Source: Chaunax sp. Z400 (taxonomy: Eukaryota; Chordata; Actinopteri; Lophiiformes; Chaunacidae). Taken from it: 64,000 nucleotides of DNA. Under the pieces are notes generated by a model. It did no database searches. It was not told the origin of the DNA and was given only the letters and a program-made list of their open reading frames with translations. Of the stretch, positions 10,346 through 22,309 are shown one piece after another. Location of the stretch: NCBI GenBank assembly GCA_037577475.1, contig CM075192.1, positions 18,146,908 through 18,210,907 on the forward strand, in the 5' to 3' direction. Each line of letters begins with the position of its first letter. The first letter of the stretch is position 1. Position numbers and translations under genes: made by a program.

Positions 10346-13300
10346 CTGGTGACAAATCACGACCAGCATGTGAAAAATAACACAGTTAAAATATTAATTG
10401 AAGGTCTTTTCATATTTTCAAACAGCACTACTAAAATATGAGAGTTCAGGTTGAGAGATTTCTGTTGCTTTGCATGTAAAAGCCTACAAATTAACACATT
10501 CATTCAGTCAGTCTTTTTTTTGATAGTATGGAAAATTCTACAAATGTCACACTCAACCAGAACCATTCTGCTACTTCCTTTCTGCATACTGCCCAACAGA
10601 AAAATCTGTTTTCTGTCTAATAATGTGTTTTCGTTTTCCTACCTCCAATGCTGACACCAGCTAGAAGAGGTCGATCTGGCAGCATCTCATCATCAGAAGT
10701 GGCAATCGTTTTGATCGCATCATGGTAGAGAGGAGTACAACTGGGCATGGCATACTTGGACATCTGAGACATGATAAGAGATAAAGGATTCTGAGATGGA
10801 AGGGCATTGGGAGAGGATGCAAATGGCATACTAGGATTCATAGATCCTGGCTGGCTGATGGGAGTAGAGTTGGAACTCCTGGGAGGAAGTGATTGGCCTG
10901 CAAAGAACATAAAAAAGTATTAATGCCATATAAATTCAAGGAACAGCATTAATGATGAACCAGTATCATCTTATATTATGAATGTACCTGTCTCAGTGGA
11001 ACTACTTCTTCCATTGCCCATCAGCTTTCCATTGGGTGGACCACCAGGACTTGGGAGAGCTGTTTTAGGAGACGCCCACCCTGGAGACCGCGCAGCCATG
11101 GCTGGGGACTTGAGTTGTCCCGGAGAGGCAGACGGAGAGTGCAACACAAGGTTGGCAGATCCTAGTACCTGGGGAGACTTCATGGAAGAAGAGGAAGGAG
11201 TCCCAGCACCAGATGCAGGGGGAAGAGGGGGATGATGCCCTGCAGAGGAGATGTGTGATGGTGACTTCAGTCCTGGAGCCGAGGGGGACGGTAGAAGAGG
11301 AGATGGCTCTTGGTTGAGGCATGGAGATTTGAGCTGAAGAGGAGGAGGCACTGAAGGAGAGGTCAGGGGGTTAACATTGATTGATAGATCACAGGGGTGC
11401 CTAGGACTGAGGTCTGTTTCCCTGAGCCCTCCAGTCATAGGCACATGACTAAGCCGTGATATACCTCTCATTTGATTAAGATCTTGTTGGTCAGGCCCAA
11501 ACATCTCAGGGCCAGGGTGTTGATGATAGGGCCCTTCCACCTGTCCTCCAGGAAAGTGACCTTGATTGGAAAAATGGAAGAGGCCATCAGGTCCTGGGAT
11601 CATTCCCCTATTTCCTCCTCTTACATTCTGTGAAGCCCTGATTCGTGATAATTCTCCTGGGCTAAATATATCACCTAAAGGGCCCCCTCCTGCAGGACCT
11701 CCTCGGAGCTTCTGCGATAGCATAATCTGCTGTTGCTGCTGAACATTCATCTGTGGGTTCATGTTTATTGTGAGATTGGTCCCCAAAGGAGAATTTACCA
11801 TGTCTCTCATCTGAGGACCTTGTCCAGGAGACCCCATCATCTCCCGTGAGCCAGGAAAGTCCATAGGATCAGCTCGAGATGATGGTGGACCTTGACCCAT
11901 TCCCAAATTAGTTACGTCAGGGCCCCCAGGACTATCCATAATTCTTGAGCCAAGGTGTTCTTGTTGCTGCTGTTTAGTTAATCTATCAAGTTCAAACCTG
12001 GAGAGCCGCTGCATTTGCAGTTTCTCCATTATGCGAAACTCTGGGTCACCTTGCAAGTTCTGCAGAGGTCCACCGGGATAGCAGCCATGAAAGGGACCTC
12101 CACCACCAATGTTATTTGGCATATCATCTAGCCAAATCATCCCTGGCCTGGTGGGCTTTTGGGGTCCGAGACCATCTGCTGATAAAATACCCCCTGTAAT
12201 GCCAGGAAAAGTACCTCCCCCAGGTGGACCTCTCTGCATCTGTCCCAGGAACCTTGGGCCACGGGGTCCATCTTGGTGCATATCTATCATTCGTGCATTT
12301 CCACCCATTCCTCCTCCCATCATATTGCCAGGACTCCACTGCTGATCACCAGGCTTACTGTGGTAAGGAGGAGGAGGTCCGCGCATAATCATAGGACCTC
12401 CATGCATTCCCATCTCGGTCATCATTCTGAAGTGCTGGGGATGTGTGTGGGGTTGCATTTCCTGTTGCCGTCTCTTCTCTAGGTAGTACTCTTCTTGAAG
12501 TTTCCGCCATGCCATTTGCTCTGGTGTCAGCCCTTCTGCTCCCAGCAATGGACCCATGTCGACCCCAGGCGAAGACATCTGGTGATGGGGGTGTTGTGGT
12601 AAGTAATGGTGAGAATCCATTTGTGGGCTGTCAAGGGCAGGTCCACCAAGAGATTGGGTTTGAGTAATAATTGACTGGAGGGGTTCTTCATATCTCCTCA
12701 TCCCTCCCATCGCAGGCAAGCCTGACGATAGCATATTACTACTACTGCAATTTCTTGAATTATTAGTACCATTATCACTGTCCTCATGAATACCACTTCT
12801 ATCTGTATTGTTATTGTTATTTAGGTTGGAGGAATTATTACTAGCATTGTTATTGGAACCTCCTGTGTCTCCAGGGCCTCCATTTGGCCCACTTCGCAGA
12901 AGCAGCCTCTCTATATCTCTCAGTGTCTGCAAAGAGCGCTCTCTGTGTTCCAGCTGCTCTTTGGAAAGACCATTACCTGGGCCACTTCTTTGACCGGTAT
13001 CACTCTGTAGGTGTGCAGATAGGATGGAGGGACTCCCAGAGGGAGAAAGAGTCAAAACAGGGTGAGTCATAGCTCCTGCACCCTCCCCATCCCCAGTTCC
13101 TGCAACTGGGTCTGCAGGTGTGGCTGCAGTCCCTCCCTCTGACCGATGGGCAATGATGCTGTTATTGCTGGTGGCTCCGCCAGGTCTGGTCTGAGAGGAT
13201 TCATTATCAGAGTGTCCTGCTGATGACGGTGTCCCTACAGGATGCAATGAGCCTCCAACTCCTGCTGAGGCTGGCCGTGGAGTTCCACTTTGGGATTTAG

Positions 13301-16300
13301 GGGTGCCTATGGGTGGAGAGCTGCTCGAATTTACCTTTTCAGATAAATTAGGAAGTTTCCCTGATGGGTGGCCCTGTAGCAGAGAAAAGAAGATAAAGAC
13401 AGAATTCCTGGCTATTAACATGTTACTATTCTACATACCATCACATTATTGTTATTTTAAGTAGCAATAGGAACACTGTTGTTGTTATTATTTAATAGTA
13501 TATTTATTTATCATTTATATGTCATTTGCCAAAACAAAATGTAATGCTTTTTACTTTCTCAGTACAAATATTCACAGCAGTCATGACACCTGCTGCTGAA
13601 AACAGGAACAGAGAGGTATGTGACATGAAAATAACTAAATAAATTAAGCTTCTCACATGCTTTGAACCCGTTATTTTTAATGCAGTGAAACACTTACTTC
13701 TGTGGTTTAACATGTTTAACAAAAACTTGACATTTTGTTCAATTTGCCACTGACCTGACCCAACTTGGAGCGTGGAACATTTTGCTGGTGAAACAGAAGG
13801 ATGGAATCGGACTGCCCTTTCAGTACTGCATCTGCAGCACTGCCAAACAAACAGAGCAATATTAAAAATGAAACCATCACTACAGCTACATAATTTAGTG
13901 GTGAACTGGACATATAAAAAAACAAGTTTGTTAATTTCATAAATAAAAATCAAGACATTTCTGATGTGAATCATCACATATATGTCAGTCAGGGCTACAA
14001 ATAGTTCTCACCTGTTGGCAAGGCTGGTTGTGAAAACATAAACTACTTGCTGTGACGTGACCACCTGAGGTGGTTCTGTCTTCAGCCCTGGTCCCACTCC
14101 ACATCCAATTACAGGACCCCCAGATTGAGACATGGGGGCTACAGACAGGCGATCAGTGAGCATGTGGATAGGACCTATCATTAGAACACTGGTTAAATCT
14201 CTCAAAAGTGGTATCCTGGTCTAATATTGTAATGTCAGCACATCTTTAATGCTACAGCATCTAAACACTAGATGGAGCTAAAATACATGTTAAGTCACAT
14301 CAGTGGAAGGGATAGCGTAGCACTTCTACACAGCTGAAATCTTTTTTCTTTCAGTGTGTGAAGGATCTGAAAACAGCCATGGATAATTTATATTATTATA
14401 TTTCAGAGAAAGGGGATTTCTACACTCAATTCACAGTTCACAGTTGTGGTTACAGTGACACTATTGTTAGCGAGGACTATGTATCATTGAGACAAAAGCA
14501 ACTGGAAATGTGTTTCCCCCTCTGTTGTAGTAGACAGACTCACGGTGAGTTGCAGTGTGTAGCTTGTCTTCATCTTCCTCCGTGTCAGGTCCAGAACACC
14601 ATTCATCTCCACTATATGGCTGTTTCTTTTCCAGAACACAGCGTCGCTTACTGCGCATGACACCCTCTAGAGGATAATACACACACATCAACACTTTGAT
14701 TAGAACTATTCCCTTATTGTCTCCTTAAAGGCTAATACCAATGACATTTACTTTTTATCATTCACCGCTAATGATTCAATTGCAAATAACTCAGTGATCA
14801 AAACTCACCACTGTATTTTCTAGAGCCAGACATGAATGTGCTAATGTTCTAACGCAGTTTGCCCTATCTGCAGGAGGTTATAGGATCACAGCTTACAACT
14901 GCTTTGAAAAATTTAACACATGACCTTACGACTCCGATTTTAGAAATGTTAGGATGGTGAATAAAACCTAAATGAAAACAGAGAGTAATCGCTTGCAAGT
15001 GAACTGTTTACTGACAACAGCTTTATGAAGTGTTCACCTTTTTACAATGAACCCGTTTACCTGTGGAACATTCCAAACAAGTTTTTGACAATTCTTCAAC
15101 TTTCTCCGTCTTTTTTTTCACCTGTCACAACTTGTTTGAAATGTGTCAATGGACTCAAATTCAAGATAAGCATAAATTTACAAGAATCAATGACTGATGA
15201 GATAAATATGAAATATATTGACTGGCGATTTTAGACCCTTGGTTTTACTTCAATAGTGAACTTGACATGAAATTGTTTTCAGGTAACATTTGGTCACCTT
15301 ATTGAACACATTGTTCAAATGGAGCACTTTCACTAATATTAACAGAGTTAATATTGAATGACGATGGTATTATTCCATTTCTGCTGCTAGAATATACAGA
15401 GATCACTGAAGATGAGGGAATGTTGGTCATATTGTCTTGAAAACTACTCAAAAATTGTTACACCACAGTATCTGGACTACATGTCCCAGGAATCCAGCCA
15501 CAGTGACTGAATGGTCAACTTGCCGTTCGCCATTTTTGTCTCGCAGCAAGTTACCTGTTAAGTTGACTGTGCCTCGTAACACAACAACGGAACACCCCAT
15601 TCTTTAAACAAAATGTTATAAAGTTTTGTAATGTTTAATTTACTGAATTCAGCCCCGGTTATTACAATGAGTCTTTGCCTCAGGTTTCACTCACTAACTG
15701 AGGCTCCTCTCTAAAACTGGTGTATTATATTGAAATCTTTGATTGTTCTCTGTGATCCATTATTATTATTATACAATGCAATAGAACACCAAATTAGTTT
15801 GCTTCTGAAGGAAACATTGTGTAGCTGATTGAATGAAAGGGGTTGAATATTTCTGCAAACAGCATTTTTCTTTCTTTTTTTTTCCTTAAAAAGATTTTGT
15901 GGGGTAAACCTTGTCACTCACTTGCTGGTCACTAATAATTCATTAAAATTATTACTGTGGTAAATCAAAATATCATATGTACAAAGTATTAATATTTATT
16001 ATTATCCAGTGAAATAAGTGATTTAACTGGGGCGTTGAACACTTTTGCGAGGCACTTTATGCATGAATTAGATGATGTAACTTCATTTCAGAGCTGCTAT
16101 AACTCTATAAGAAACCAGAAAACAATGTAGAGAAGATGGGAGGCAGACCTGAAAACTCTCGCCTCATTGATTATCTCAGTCTTTGTCTGTTCTTTGTCTC
16201 CTTGAAATCATAAAGACTGTTTCTGTTGAGATAAGCTTTATTAATTGGCAGCGCAGTGCGCAACTCTCTCTCTCTCTCGTTGAAAGTCAATCTAGCTCAC

Positions 16301-18179
16301 CCAGCAGTCGATTGCTCTCTCTGTCTCTGAGTATATGTGTGTGTGAAATCGACTTGTCAAGTCATCTGTCTCAAGTCTAAATCAAGTCTCAAGTCATGAA
16401 TGCCAAGTCAAAGTCAAGTCGAGTCTTTTGTCAACATTAGTCAAGCAAGTCTCAAGTCCCAAAATTTGCGACACAAGTCTGACTCGAGTCAAGTCATGTG
16501 ACTTGAGTCCCCCACCTCTGTATCAAACTGATAAATTATCAGCCTGATAGTGGAAAAATTTATATCACTGGTTTTAAGCCGATATAAATATCAAAAAGAA
16601 ACACTGCACCATTTGCATATATTGCATTTATAATAATAATCATGTCTGCACATGGAATTTTTGGAGAATCCTGCACTGAGCCATCTTACATGGCACAATT
16701 GTGATTGGATGCACAAGTTGCTTCTACCAGCGGGTCTAAACAAAAAAGAAATACGCAGAAGCTTTAACATGTCTAGAAGACAACCTGCAGTGGAAGAGGC
16801 AGAACCATCTTCTATCAGTGAAGTTTTTCCAGGTTCATTACTCAACATCTTACTGACTTTGTGGTGCAAAGTTTCCTTCCAATACACACATCAGATGAGC
16901 TTGGGTAACCACAGGCTTTAAAGGCTGTGAATATACAGTAAGGAAGGAAGGAAGTTTGCAGCGACAATACAGAGAAGACAGTCGAGGGAGGACTGCTACC
17001 TTGACAGAGAGACAGGGTTTGAAAGAGCTGCCCTCTTCTGACAATATTTTGTTATCGGTTGGTTTATCTTAATGAGAAAGTCAGCAATTGAGCCAAATCT
17101 GCTACTGTGTTAAAACTATTTGTCACCGTCAAGGTTTTGTTGGTTTGGTGGCGGAGTGATTTGACAAGAAGAGAAGGGAGGCTTGTGTTTCATTTGAATG
17201 CACTTTTGATTTTAGACATAAATAAATCAAATCACAGGGAATGAGAAAGAAAGAGGCAGAAGGAGTGTGCGTGTGAATGCGAGTGTGTTTGTGTGAGTGT
17301 TTAGAGGAGTGGTTCAAGCCATGCACTGCAATCCCTGGTGAGTTTCACAAAAATCACATTAATGCCATCTGCAGCGAAAACATGTGACCAGTGAAATAAC
17401 CAACAGCAAACAAATGCACATCACCCACTGTGCAGAAATATATAAGCAGAAATGTTAAAGGAGACACACTGTCTTCCCACTCACTCGCTATCTCCTGTTT
17501 TAATAACAACGTCTCAAGGATTATTAAGTTTTCACAATTTTGTGACTTGTTTTTTTCGTCTGAGACATGTCACTGCAGCGCAGGCATGACACATACTATC
17601 AAAAGCCGGGGGGAAATTCTAATGCTTCACTGAAAGGTCAGGGCATTTCAGCAAGAAAGAAAACAAGTTCTTCTGTCCTCTCTGTCCTTACATTCACTTC
17701 CTGCTGTGGAGGAGGTGAATGCATCTAATCTCGTATTTTGGGTTGAGATTTAGCTGATAGGAAGTTAAAGGAAGTGAACTTCTGCATACTTAAAACAGAA
17801 ACATGTCTATGTCCCAGATGCTGACACAATTTCCTCTGTGCATGCAGGCCTTACCTCCTTTGGCATCTGTCTCCAGGGCTGGGGGAATGGCATTTCTTGA
17901 TTCAACCGAGTCAATGGAGATGCTCCGCTCCCGCTTGGATTTGGTTTTCAGCATCCCTCCAACGCTGCTCACTGATTGGCTGACAGTCTTCAGCCCAGAG
18001 TTGCCAGGGGATATCTGGTTGGTTTTGACTCCATAGCTCCTGGCGCCGACACCCTTTGGACCCAGGTGGCTAGCAGCTCCCTGTTGCTGCTGAGCCTGCT
18101 GGTTTATGTTGGGTATTTGGGATCGGCTGTCACTGGTAACCTGCTTGCCATGATTGGCCAGTTTTTTGTCTGGGTGCAT
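9171..18179 (-). CDS. bcl9l: bcl9l, B-cell CLL/lymphoma 9-like Wnt co-activator (complete, seven coding exons)
   Basis: Join on the minus strand: 18179-17855, 14666-14544, 14174-14012, 13839-13755, 13373-10988, 10897-10643, 10345-9171. Phases agree at all six junctions and give 1,503 codons plus stop, close to the remembered human length of about 1,499. BCL9L is a nuclear scaffold that links beta-catenin to Pygopus in Wnt-driven transcription. Visible: a basic KTKSKRER patch (78-85), the SKRRCVLEKKQPYSGDEWCS block that marks BCL9L rather than BCL9 (about 113-132), HD1 for Pygopus (VVYVFTTSLANSAADAVLKG, 193-232), HD2 for beta-catenin (LSKEQLEHRERSLQTLRDIE, from 368), a conserved PLSLIMSQMSKYAMP block (near 1065), and an MANMPF C-terminus. 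Most of the rest is Pro/Ser/Gly/Met/Gln-rich and disordered. The start at 18177-18179 gives MHPDKKLANHGK, but the frame is open 16 codons further, to an in-frame TGA at 18228-18230, with no other ATG. Placement beside ddx6 fits human BCL9L. Confidence 0.96.
10643..10897 (-). CDS. bcl9l: bcl9l coding exon, C-terminal conserved block, residues 1028-1112
   Basis: A 255-nt exon, phase 1 to 1, with PLSLIMSQMSKYAMPSCTPL and YHDAIKTIATSDDE, the most conserved part of the C-terminal half in BCL9 proteins (often called HD3). Acceptor TTCTTTGCAG, donor GGAG/GTAGGA. Confidence 0.95.
10988..13373 (-). CDS. bcl9l: bcl9l large central exon with HD2, residues 233-1027
   Basis: A 2,386-nt exon, phase 0 to 1. 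It holds the HD2 beta-catenin-binding helix (368-392), then an Asn-rich tract (about 405-445), KYEEPL-like RYEEPLQSIITQTQSLGG, LTPEQMAWRKLQEEYYLEKR, a Met/Gln/Gly/Pro-rich region, and a run of SPS..LKSP repeats near the end. Acceptor TCTGCTACAG, donor GACAG/GTACAT. Confidence 0.95.
13755..13839 (-). CDS. bcl9l: bcl9l coding exon, rest of HD1, residues 204-232
   Basis: An 85-nt exon, phase 2 to 0, reading AADAVLKGQSDSILLFHQQN and ending KLGQ. It completes the HD1 helix that packs on Pygopus. Acceptor TTTGGCAG, donor GTCAG/GTCAGT. Confidence 0.94.
14012..14174 (-). CDS. bcl9l: bcl9l coding exon, start of HD1, residues 150-203
   Basis: A 163-nt exon, phase 1 to 2, ending VVYVFTTSLAN, the first half of the Pygopus PHD-finger binding region. 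Donor CAACAG/GTGAGA. Confidence 0.94.
14180..14540. other. bcl9l intron
   Basis: Short intron with no recognisable element and no coding signal. Confidence 0.5.
14544..14666 (-). CDS. bcl9l: bcl9l coding exon, residues 109-149, BCL9L signature block
   Basis: A 123-nt exon, phase 1 to 1, with acceptor TATCCTCTAG and donor CACC/GTGAGT. It carries SKRRCVLEKKQPYSGDEWCS followed by an acidic stretch, present in BCL9L and absent from the BCL9 sequence as remembered. Confidence 0.94.
14667..17854. other. bcl9l 3.2 kb intron
   Basis: Apart from the CAAGTC-type repeat at 16,365-16,520 and a CT/TCTC run near 16,266, no exon or identifiable mobile element was seen. Confidence 0.5.
16365..16520. repeat. 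CAAGTC-rich degenerate tandem repeat
   Basis: Roughly twenty AAGTC or GACTTG units over about 155 bases, ending GACTTGAGTCCCCCACCTCTG-like sequence, a family seen repeatedly in fish genomes. A 46-base part (about 16,431-16,478) recurs in reverse orientation near 20,097-20,145. Confidence 0.7.
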
Positions 18180-18258
18180 TTGATTGACTGGTGGAGGTCT
18201 GGTAGGGGAAATAGCTGTGGCTGCTAGTCAGTGGAGCTCACATTGCCGACAAGCGACA
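17855..18258 (-). CDS. bcl9l: bcl9l first coding exon with short 5' UTR
   Basis: Acceptor TTTCTCCATCAG puts the exon start at 18258; the ATG is at 18177-18179 and the donor is GGAG/GTAAGG (end phase 1). It encodes residues 1-108, including a Gln run (28-33) and the basic KTKSKRER patch followed by a Ser-rich phosphorylation-like stretch. The good acceptor upstream of the ATG means at least one noncoding exon lies further right. Confidence 0.9.
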
Positions 18259-20580
18259 CTGATGGAGAAAAGAAAAATATTGATTATTAGAGATTCAGAC
18301 AAAAATCTGTCTAGAGTTGAAAGTTGACAAATTCAGAGAATTTCTCCTGATCTAGGAGTGATACACATCTGACATTGTACAAATGTAAAATAATCAGAAA
18401 ATTGTTTAAAGTTAATGTTTCACTATACATATTTTAGCTTAATTAATCGAATAAACCTTATATTGAGCTTGCGGACATGATTAGCAATACATTCAGGTCA
18501 GGTATTTATAAAGCAAGCTTTTCAGCCAGTCTCCACTCACCTCATCTCACCCAAATGCTCAAGTGATACTCTGTCATGCTGTTCTCCAGGACACTTCACT
18601 GAGACCTGGGGAAACCAAGAGAAGAATATCGTCAGTGGAGCCCGATGGCAACCTCTACAGTCAACACTATCCGTTAGTGCTAGCGTACATCCTCTGCATG
18701 TGCATCAACATCAACTTCATGAGTAGATGGAAATCAAAAAAGAGAGAGAAGGTACAGTAGGGTTATGAGTTAAGAGATCAAGGCCAAAAAGACACTGTGA
18801 GGTAACTGTTCCTTTAAGGGGAAAAGAGCAAACAATGAGTTTGGGGAGGGATCAGATGTAGCTGAACAATGTTTTAGTCCCTCCTCCTACCAAACACTGT
18901 GCAAACCGCAAAAACTCTACCACACATTCCACAACACTGTCTGTAGCAATACCTGCCTCTCTCCTTCACTCAGTTCTGCACTTTGACTTTAGGCACTAAC
19001 AGACAAAGACTCATAACCTGCTTATTACATCGTTTAGATAAAGACTACTTAGTCACACCACCAAACCTCAAGGGTTTGGCAACATTCCTCACATTTGTTT
19101 TTCACCTATTTTAGTGTGACCTGAGAACCTAGATGATGAAGCCTCTCAGCTCTTATACTGGTAATGTTCGGTCATAGAGACGGCCTTAAGCTGAACAGGA
19201 TTCAAGCTCAAGAATGAAGAATGAAAGACACGTCCCAGTACTTGAGCCTTCATTCTGGGTTCAAGTCCATAGCTGCAAGCTGATGCCCTCTTGACACGAC
19301 CACCTGCCTGTGTCCATAACCCCAAGCATCTGATTCTAACCTTTGCAACAGGGGTGTGCTCTCTGTGTGTGTTGAAGAATTTGTCTGCAGTCTACAAACT
19401 AGTTGTACACGAGTCTTCTTATCATCTACCCCACAAAAGCTGGTAATGGATGGAGCAGTAAACAGTTCTGCAGTATTTGCAGGTCTCAACATGACCATCC
19501 CACACCTGTTGCTGGTGAACAATAGCTGGTCAGAGTCATCACAGCCTGTTCAAAAACATCTAGCCAAGATATTTGACAGACATAACGCTGATCTCATGTC
19601 AACATTTCCACACGTTTCCACTTTTGGCCCATGACGCTATCCTACCACTGAGCATGGCGAAGTCAGTCAGGTCAGCTGTTTCACTTTAACAGATCCATCT
19701 GTACCACTCACTCACCTTGACAGGTAATGGTAAACACAATGCTGTAATTAGTCATTAACTAACGCAAGCTCATTTCAGGACAGAGAGATTCCTTGTTCAC
19801 TGACTGAGGACTTCAACACTCATTAACTCACACGGAGACAGTCAGACGTCACTCCTGTTGACAAAGTGACTCACTTGCTTTGTGCAATACTAAGTGGAGG
19901 CAGACTAATCATGGTGAGACACTGACCTTCAAGTGGACAGTTAAGAAAAGATATGCATATCAAAAGTGAATGCCACTCTAGTAGATATCCCAGGGTCTCC
20001 CTGTCATTTCTGCTGTATGAGACATAATGAACAACAACAACAACAACAAAAAAGCCAGAGGAAGTTATATTGACCTCAATATAACTATAATATAGTCGCA
20101 AATTTTGGGACTTGAGACTTGCTTGACTAATGTTGACAAAAGTTTGGACTGTAGCAGAGCTCTGAAAAGCTACAAATGATTACAGTAAATGTAAATGTTG
20201 TGTCTTACTTGAACATTTTGTAAACTTGGAGCAAGGCCTTGCACTACTATTATACCCACGCCTTGCCATGTGTAAGGAGCCTATAATTAAGTAATCAGCC
20301 ACAAGGAACATTACAGTGACTTTAAAACATCTTTACTTGAGAGGCTTCGGAGTAATCTTAGGTACTTTAATGCACCAGTGTATGAAAACAATTGCAACTA
20401 CTCACGGAAATTGGCCCTCAATGGATAGTTTAGTATGTATTATTGTATGTTATTCCTTGACCTTTTTGAATAGAAGCTAGACAAGGTGCGGCTATAACTA
20501 GCAATTTTGATTAGTGAATTAATGTTTAACTCAAGTGCTGTGCAGTTACATCTTTCAAACAAAGACAGGTTTCACAATTA
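18259..20580. other. gene-free stretch, probable bcl9l 5' intron
   Basis: No exon with splice support or family resemblance was recognised. It ends with the reverse copy of the CAAGTC repeat (20,097-20,145). Confidence 0.45.
20097..20145. repeat. inverted copy of CAAGTC-repeat segment
   Basis: The reverse complement matches about 46 consecutive bases of 16,431-16,478, including GGGACTTGAGACTTGCTTGA. Both are fragments of one repeat family. Confidence 0.7.
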
Positions 20581-20589
20581 AAGCCAGGT

Positions 20590-20712
20590 ATGTTTATGTG
20601 TATATATATATATATATATACAGTACCAGTCAAAAATTTGGACACAGTTTCCCATCCACTTGAATGGGAAACTGTGTCCAAATTTTTGACTGGTAGTGTA
20701 TATATATATACA
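20590..20712. mobile_element. fold-back (MITE-like) element in TA-rich DNA
   Basis: Inverted arms span 20,621-20,698: a 30-base arm beginning CCAGTCAAAAATTTGG is perfectly complementary to its partner across an 8-base loop, with five further outer bases matching except one. The arms match the CAGTACCAGTCAAA ends of a common fish Tc1/mariner-like MITE family. (TA)n tracts flank both sides, as expected for TA-targeting transposons. No internal ORF. Confidence 0.75.
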
Positions 20713-20839
20713 CACATACATACATAACAATCTGATGTCAGTTCAGACGTGGCTCTCACTGTCAGCTTTGGAGTTATGCTACCAGCTCTCTCATTTGCAC
20801 TTCCTGAATTTTCTGTGGTGGTCAATTATTTTCTAAAAA

Positions 20840-21320
20840 ACCCACGCACGTAAAAACCAAGCACGTGCACGTGATACAAGAACACATAACAGTAACTGTG
20901 CTCGCGAGGGAGCATTTTTGCTCTGTGAATGCACATAACAGTAACACGAGCATACAAACATACTTGAGAGAGAGCACTTCTGCTCTCCATGCATGGGTCT
21001 GTGACAAACGCATGCTTGACAAGACTCACCAGATTTTGACTGTAAGTGATGAAACCAAAATAAACAGAAATAGTCCAGTGGGGGGACATCGTCAGCCTAT
21101 CCCGGCCTGCGAAGTCTCAAAAGTCAACTTCAAGCAGATTTAACTACTGATTGTTTTGTGCATTTGCAATGAAGAAGGGGTTGAGCACACATTTGTCACA
21201 GTCATGCTTGCAGGACTTGCTCATGTAAATGCTCTCTTGCGAGAATGCTTTTACATGCTTAATTACTGTTGAGTATGCTCAAAGATCAAAATGGGTTTCC
21301 CATCACTGTTGGGGTTCTAC
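20840..21320. repeat. unclassified repeat-rich block with internal duplication
   Basis: Two related segments carry CACATAACAGTAAC followed by a GAG(G/A)GAGCA-TT-TGCTCT inverted motif (about 20,882-20,935 and 20,930-20,990), and a further TGCTCATGTAAATGCTCTC unit lies at 21,219-21,237. Probably a decayed transposon; no coding remnant recognised. Confidence 0.35.
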
Positions 21321-21699
21321 ATACTCATGTCATATATATGGGCTTGGTTTTTATATGGGTGAGTTTTGAGACAGATTAAACGGTATACTTTTTTGTTTGC
21401 AGCTCTGACAGAACATGGGCCTTTTTTTCCAGGGCTGTGGCCAAATTGACAAGTGAGTTTTTGAGTGATGGCTCAGCAACCCGGAAGTTATTTGGGGAAT
21501 GCAGGGAATTCAGGCTATCACAGACTGTAAATCCCCACCACAGGTCTGTGACAGCGACCTGAGAACAGCTAAATGGCTTCTTTGGGCGCTTTGAAGCCTC
21601 AAACAGCACATCTGCTCTGAAAGCCACAGCCTGACAAACAGGTTCTATATCTAAGCCCAGCCAGTGTGAAGAGAGTACTGTCACTCGCAAGGCTGTACA

Positions 21700-22240
21700 T
21701 TCAGACAACATGCCTGGACGCAAACTCAAGGACTGCGCAGAGCAACTGAAAGTTGTCTTCACAAATATCTTAAACACCTCTCTGAATCAGACTGTTATTC
21801 CTAAGTGCCTCAAGTCTGCCACCACCATACATGTGCCAAAGAAGTCCCTCATGGCTAAATAACTATTAAACAGATGCACCGACACCTACTGTGCTTTGAG
21901 GGGTTTGTCATGCAACGTGTAAGTCAGAATACTGGTCCAGCTTTAACACCATCATACCACAGGTGATACAGGTGATAGGGAAGCTGAGCACACTGGGGTT
22001 TAGATTTCTGCACCTGCTTCCTGGATTTTTTTCATCACAGGCAGTCAGAATAGGTAGCAGAACCTCAAGCACCACCACACTGAGCACTGGCTGTCCCCAG
22101 GGATGTGAGATTAATCCATTCACCCTGCTCAATCATGGGTGCGCTGCCCGATCCAGTTCCAACCCGATCATTAAGTCTGCAGTCGTTACAACAGTGGTGA
22201 AAACCCCAGGCCTGTGTTACTCGCAACAATGCTGAAGTAA
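21700..22240 (+). mobile_element. L2-type LINE, reverse-transcriptase fragment (decayed)
   Basis: Plus-strand translation gives PGRKLKDCAEQLKVVFTNIL, then VIPKCLKSATTIHVPKKS, and after a frameshift SVRIG-like VRIGSRTSSTTTLSTGCPQG, the finger and palm region around the PQG motif of non-LTR L2 reverse transcriptases in fish. The catalytic FADD box is lost (a corresponding stretch reads IIKSAVVTTVV). Frameshifts and stops show that it is dead. Confidence 0.8.
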
Positions 22241-22309
22241 CCAACGGAAAAGTTTTGTCTCTCCAGAAGCCCTTGAACACATGGAAAATAGTCAAAGATA
22301 ATGACTCAA

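Noticed and set aside
9453..13072. Many ORFs on the plus strand and in other frames over bcl9l exons
   Set aside because: Shadows of the GC-rich, low-complexity bcl9l coding exons.
9171..18179. Assignment as bcl9 instead of bcl9l
   Set aside because: The RRCVLEKKQPYSGDEWCS block and MANMPF end match BCL9L; remembered BCL9 lacks the block and ends differently. The ddx6 neighbour agrees.
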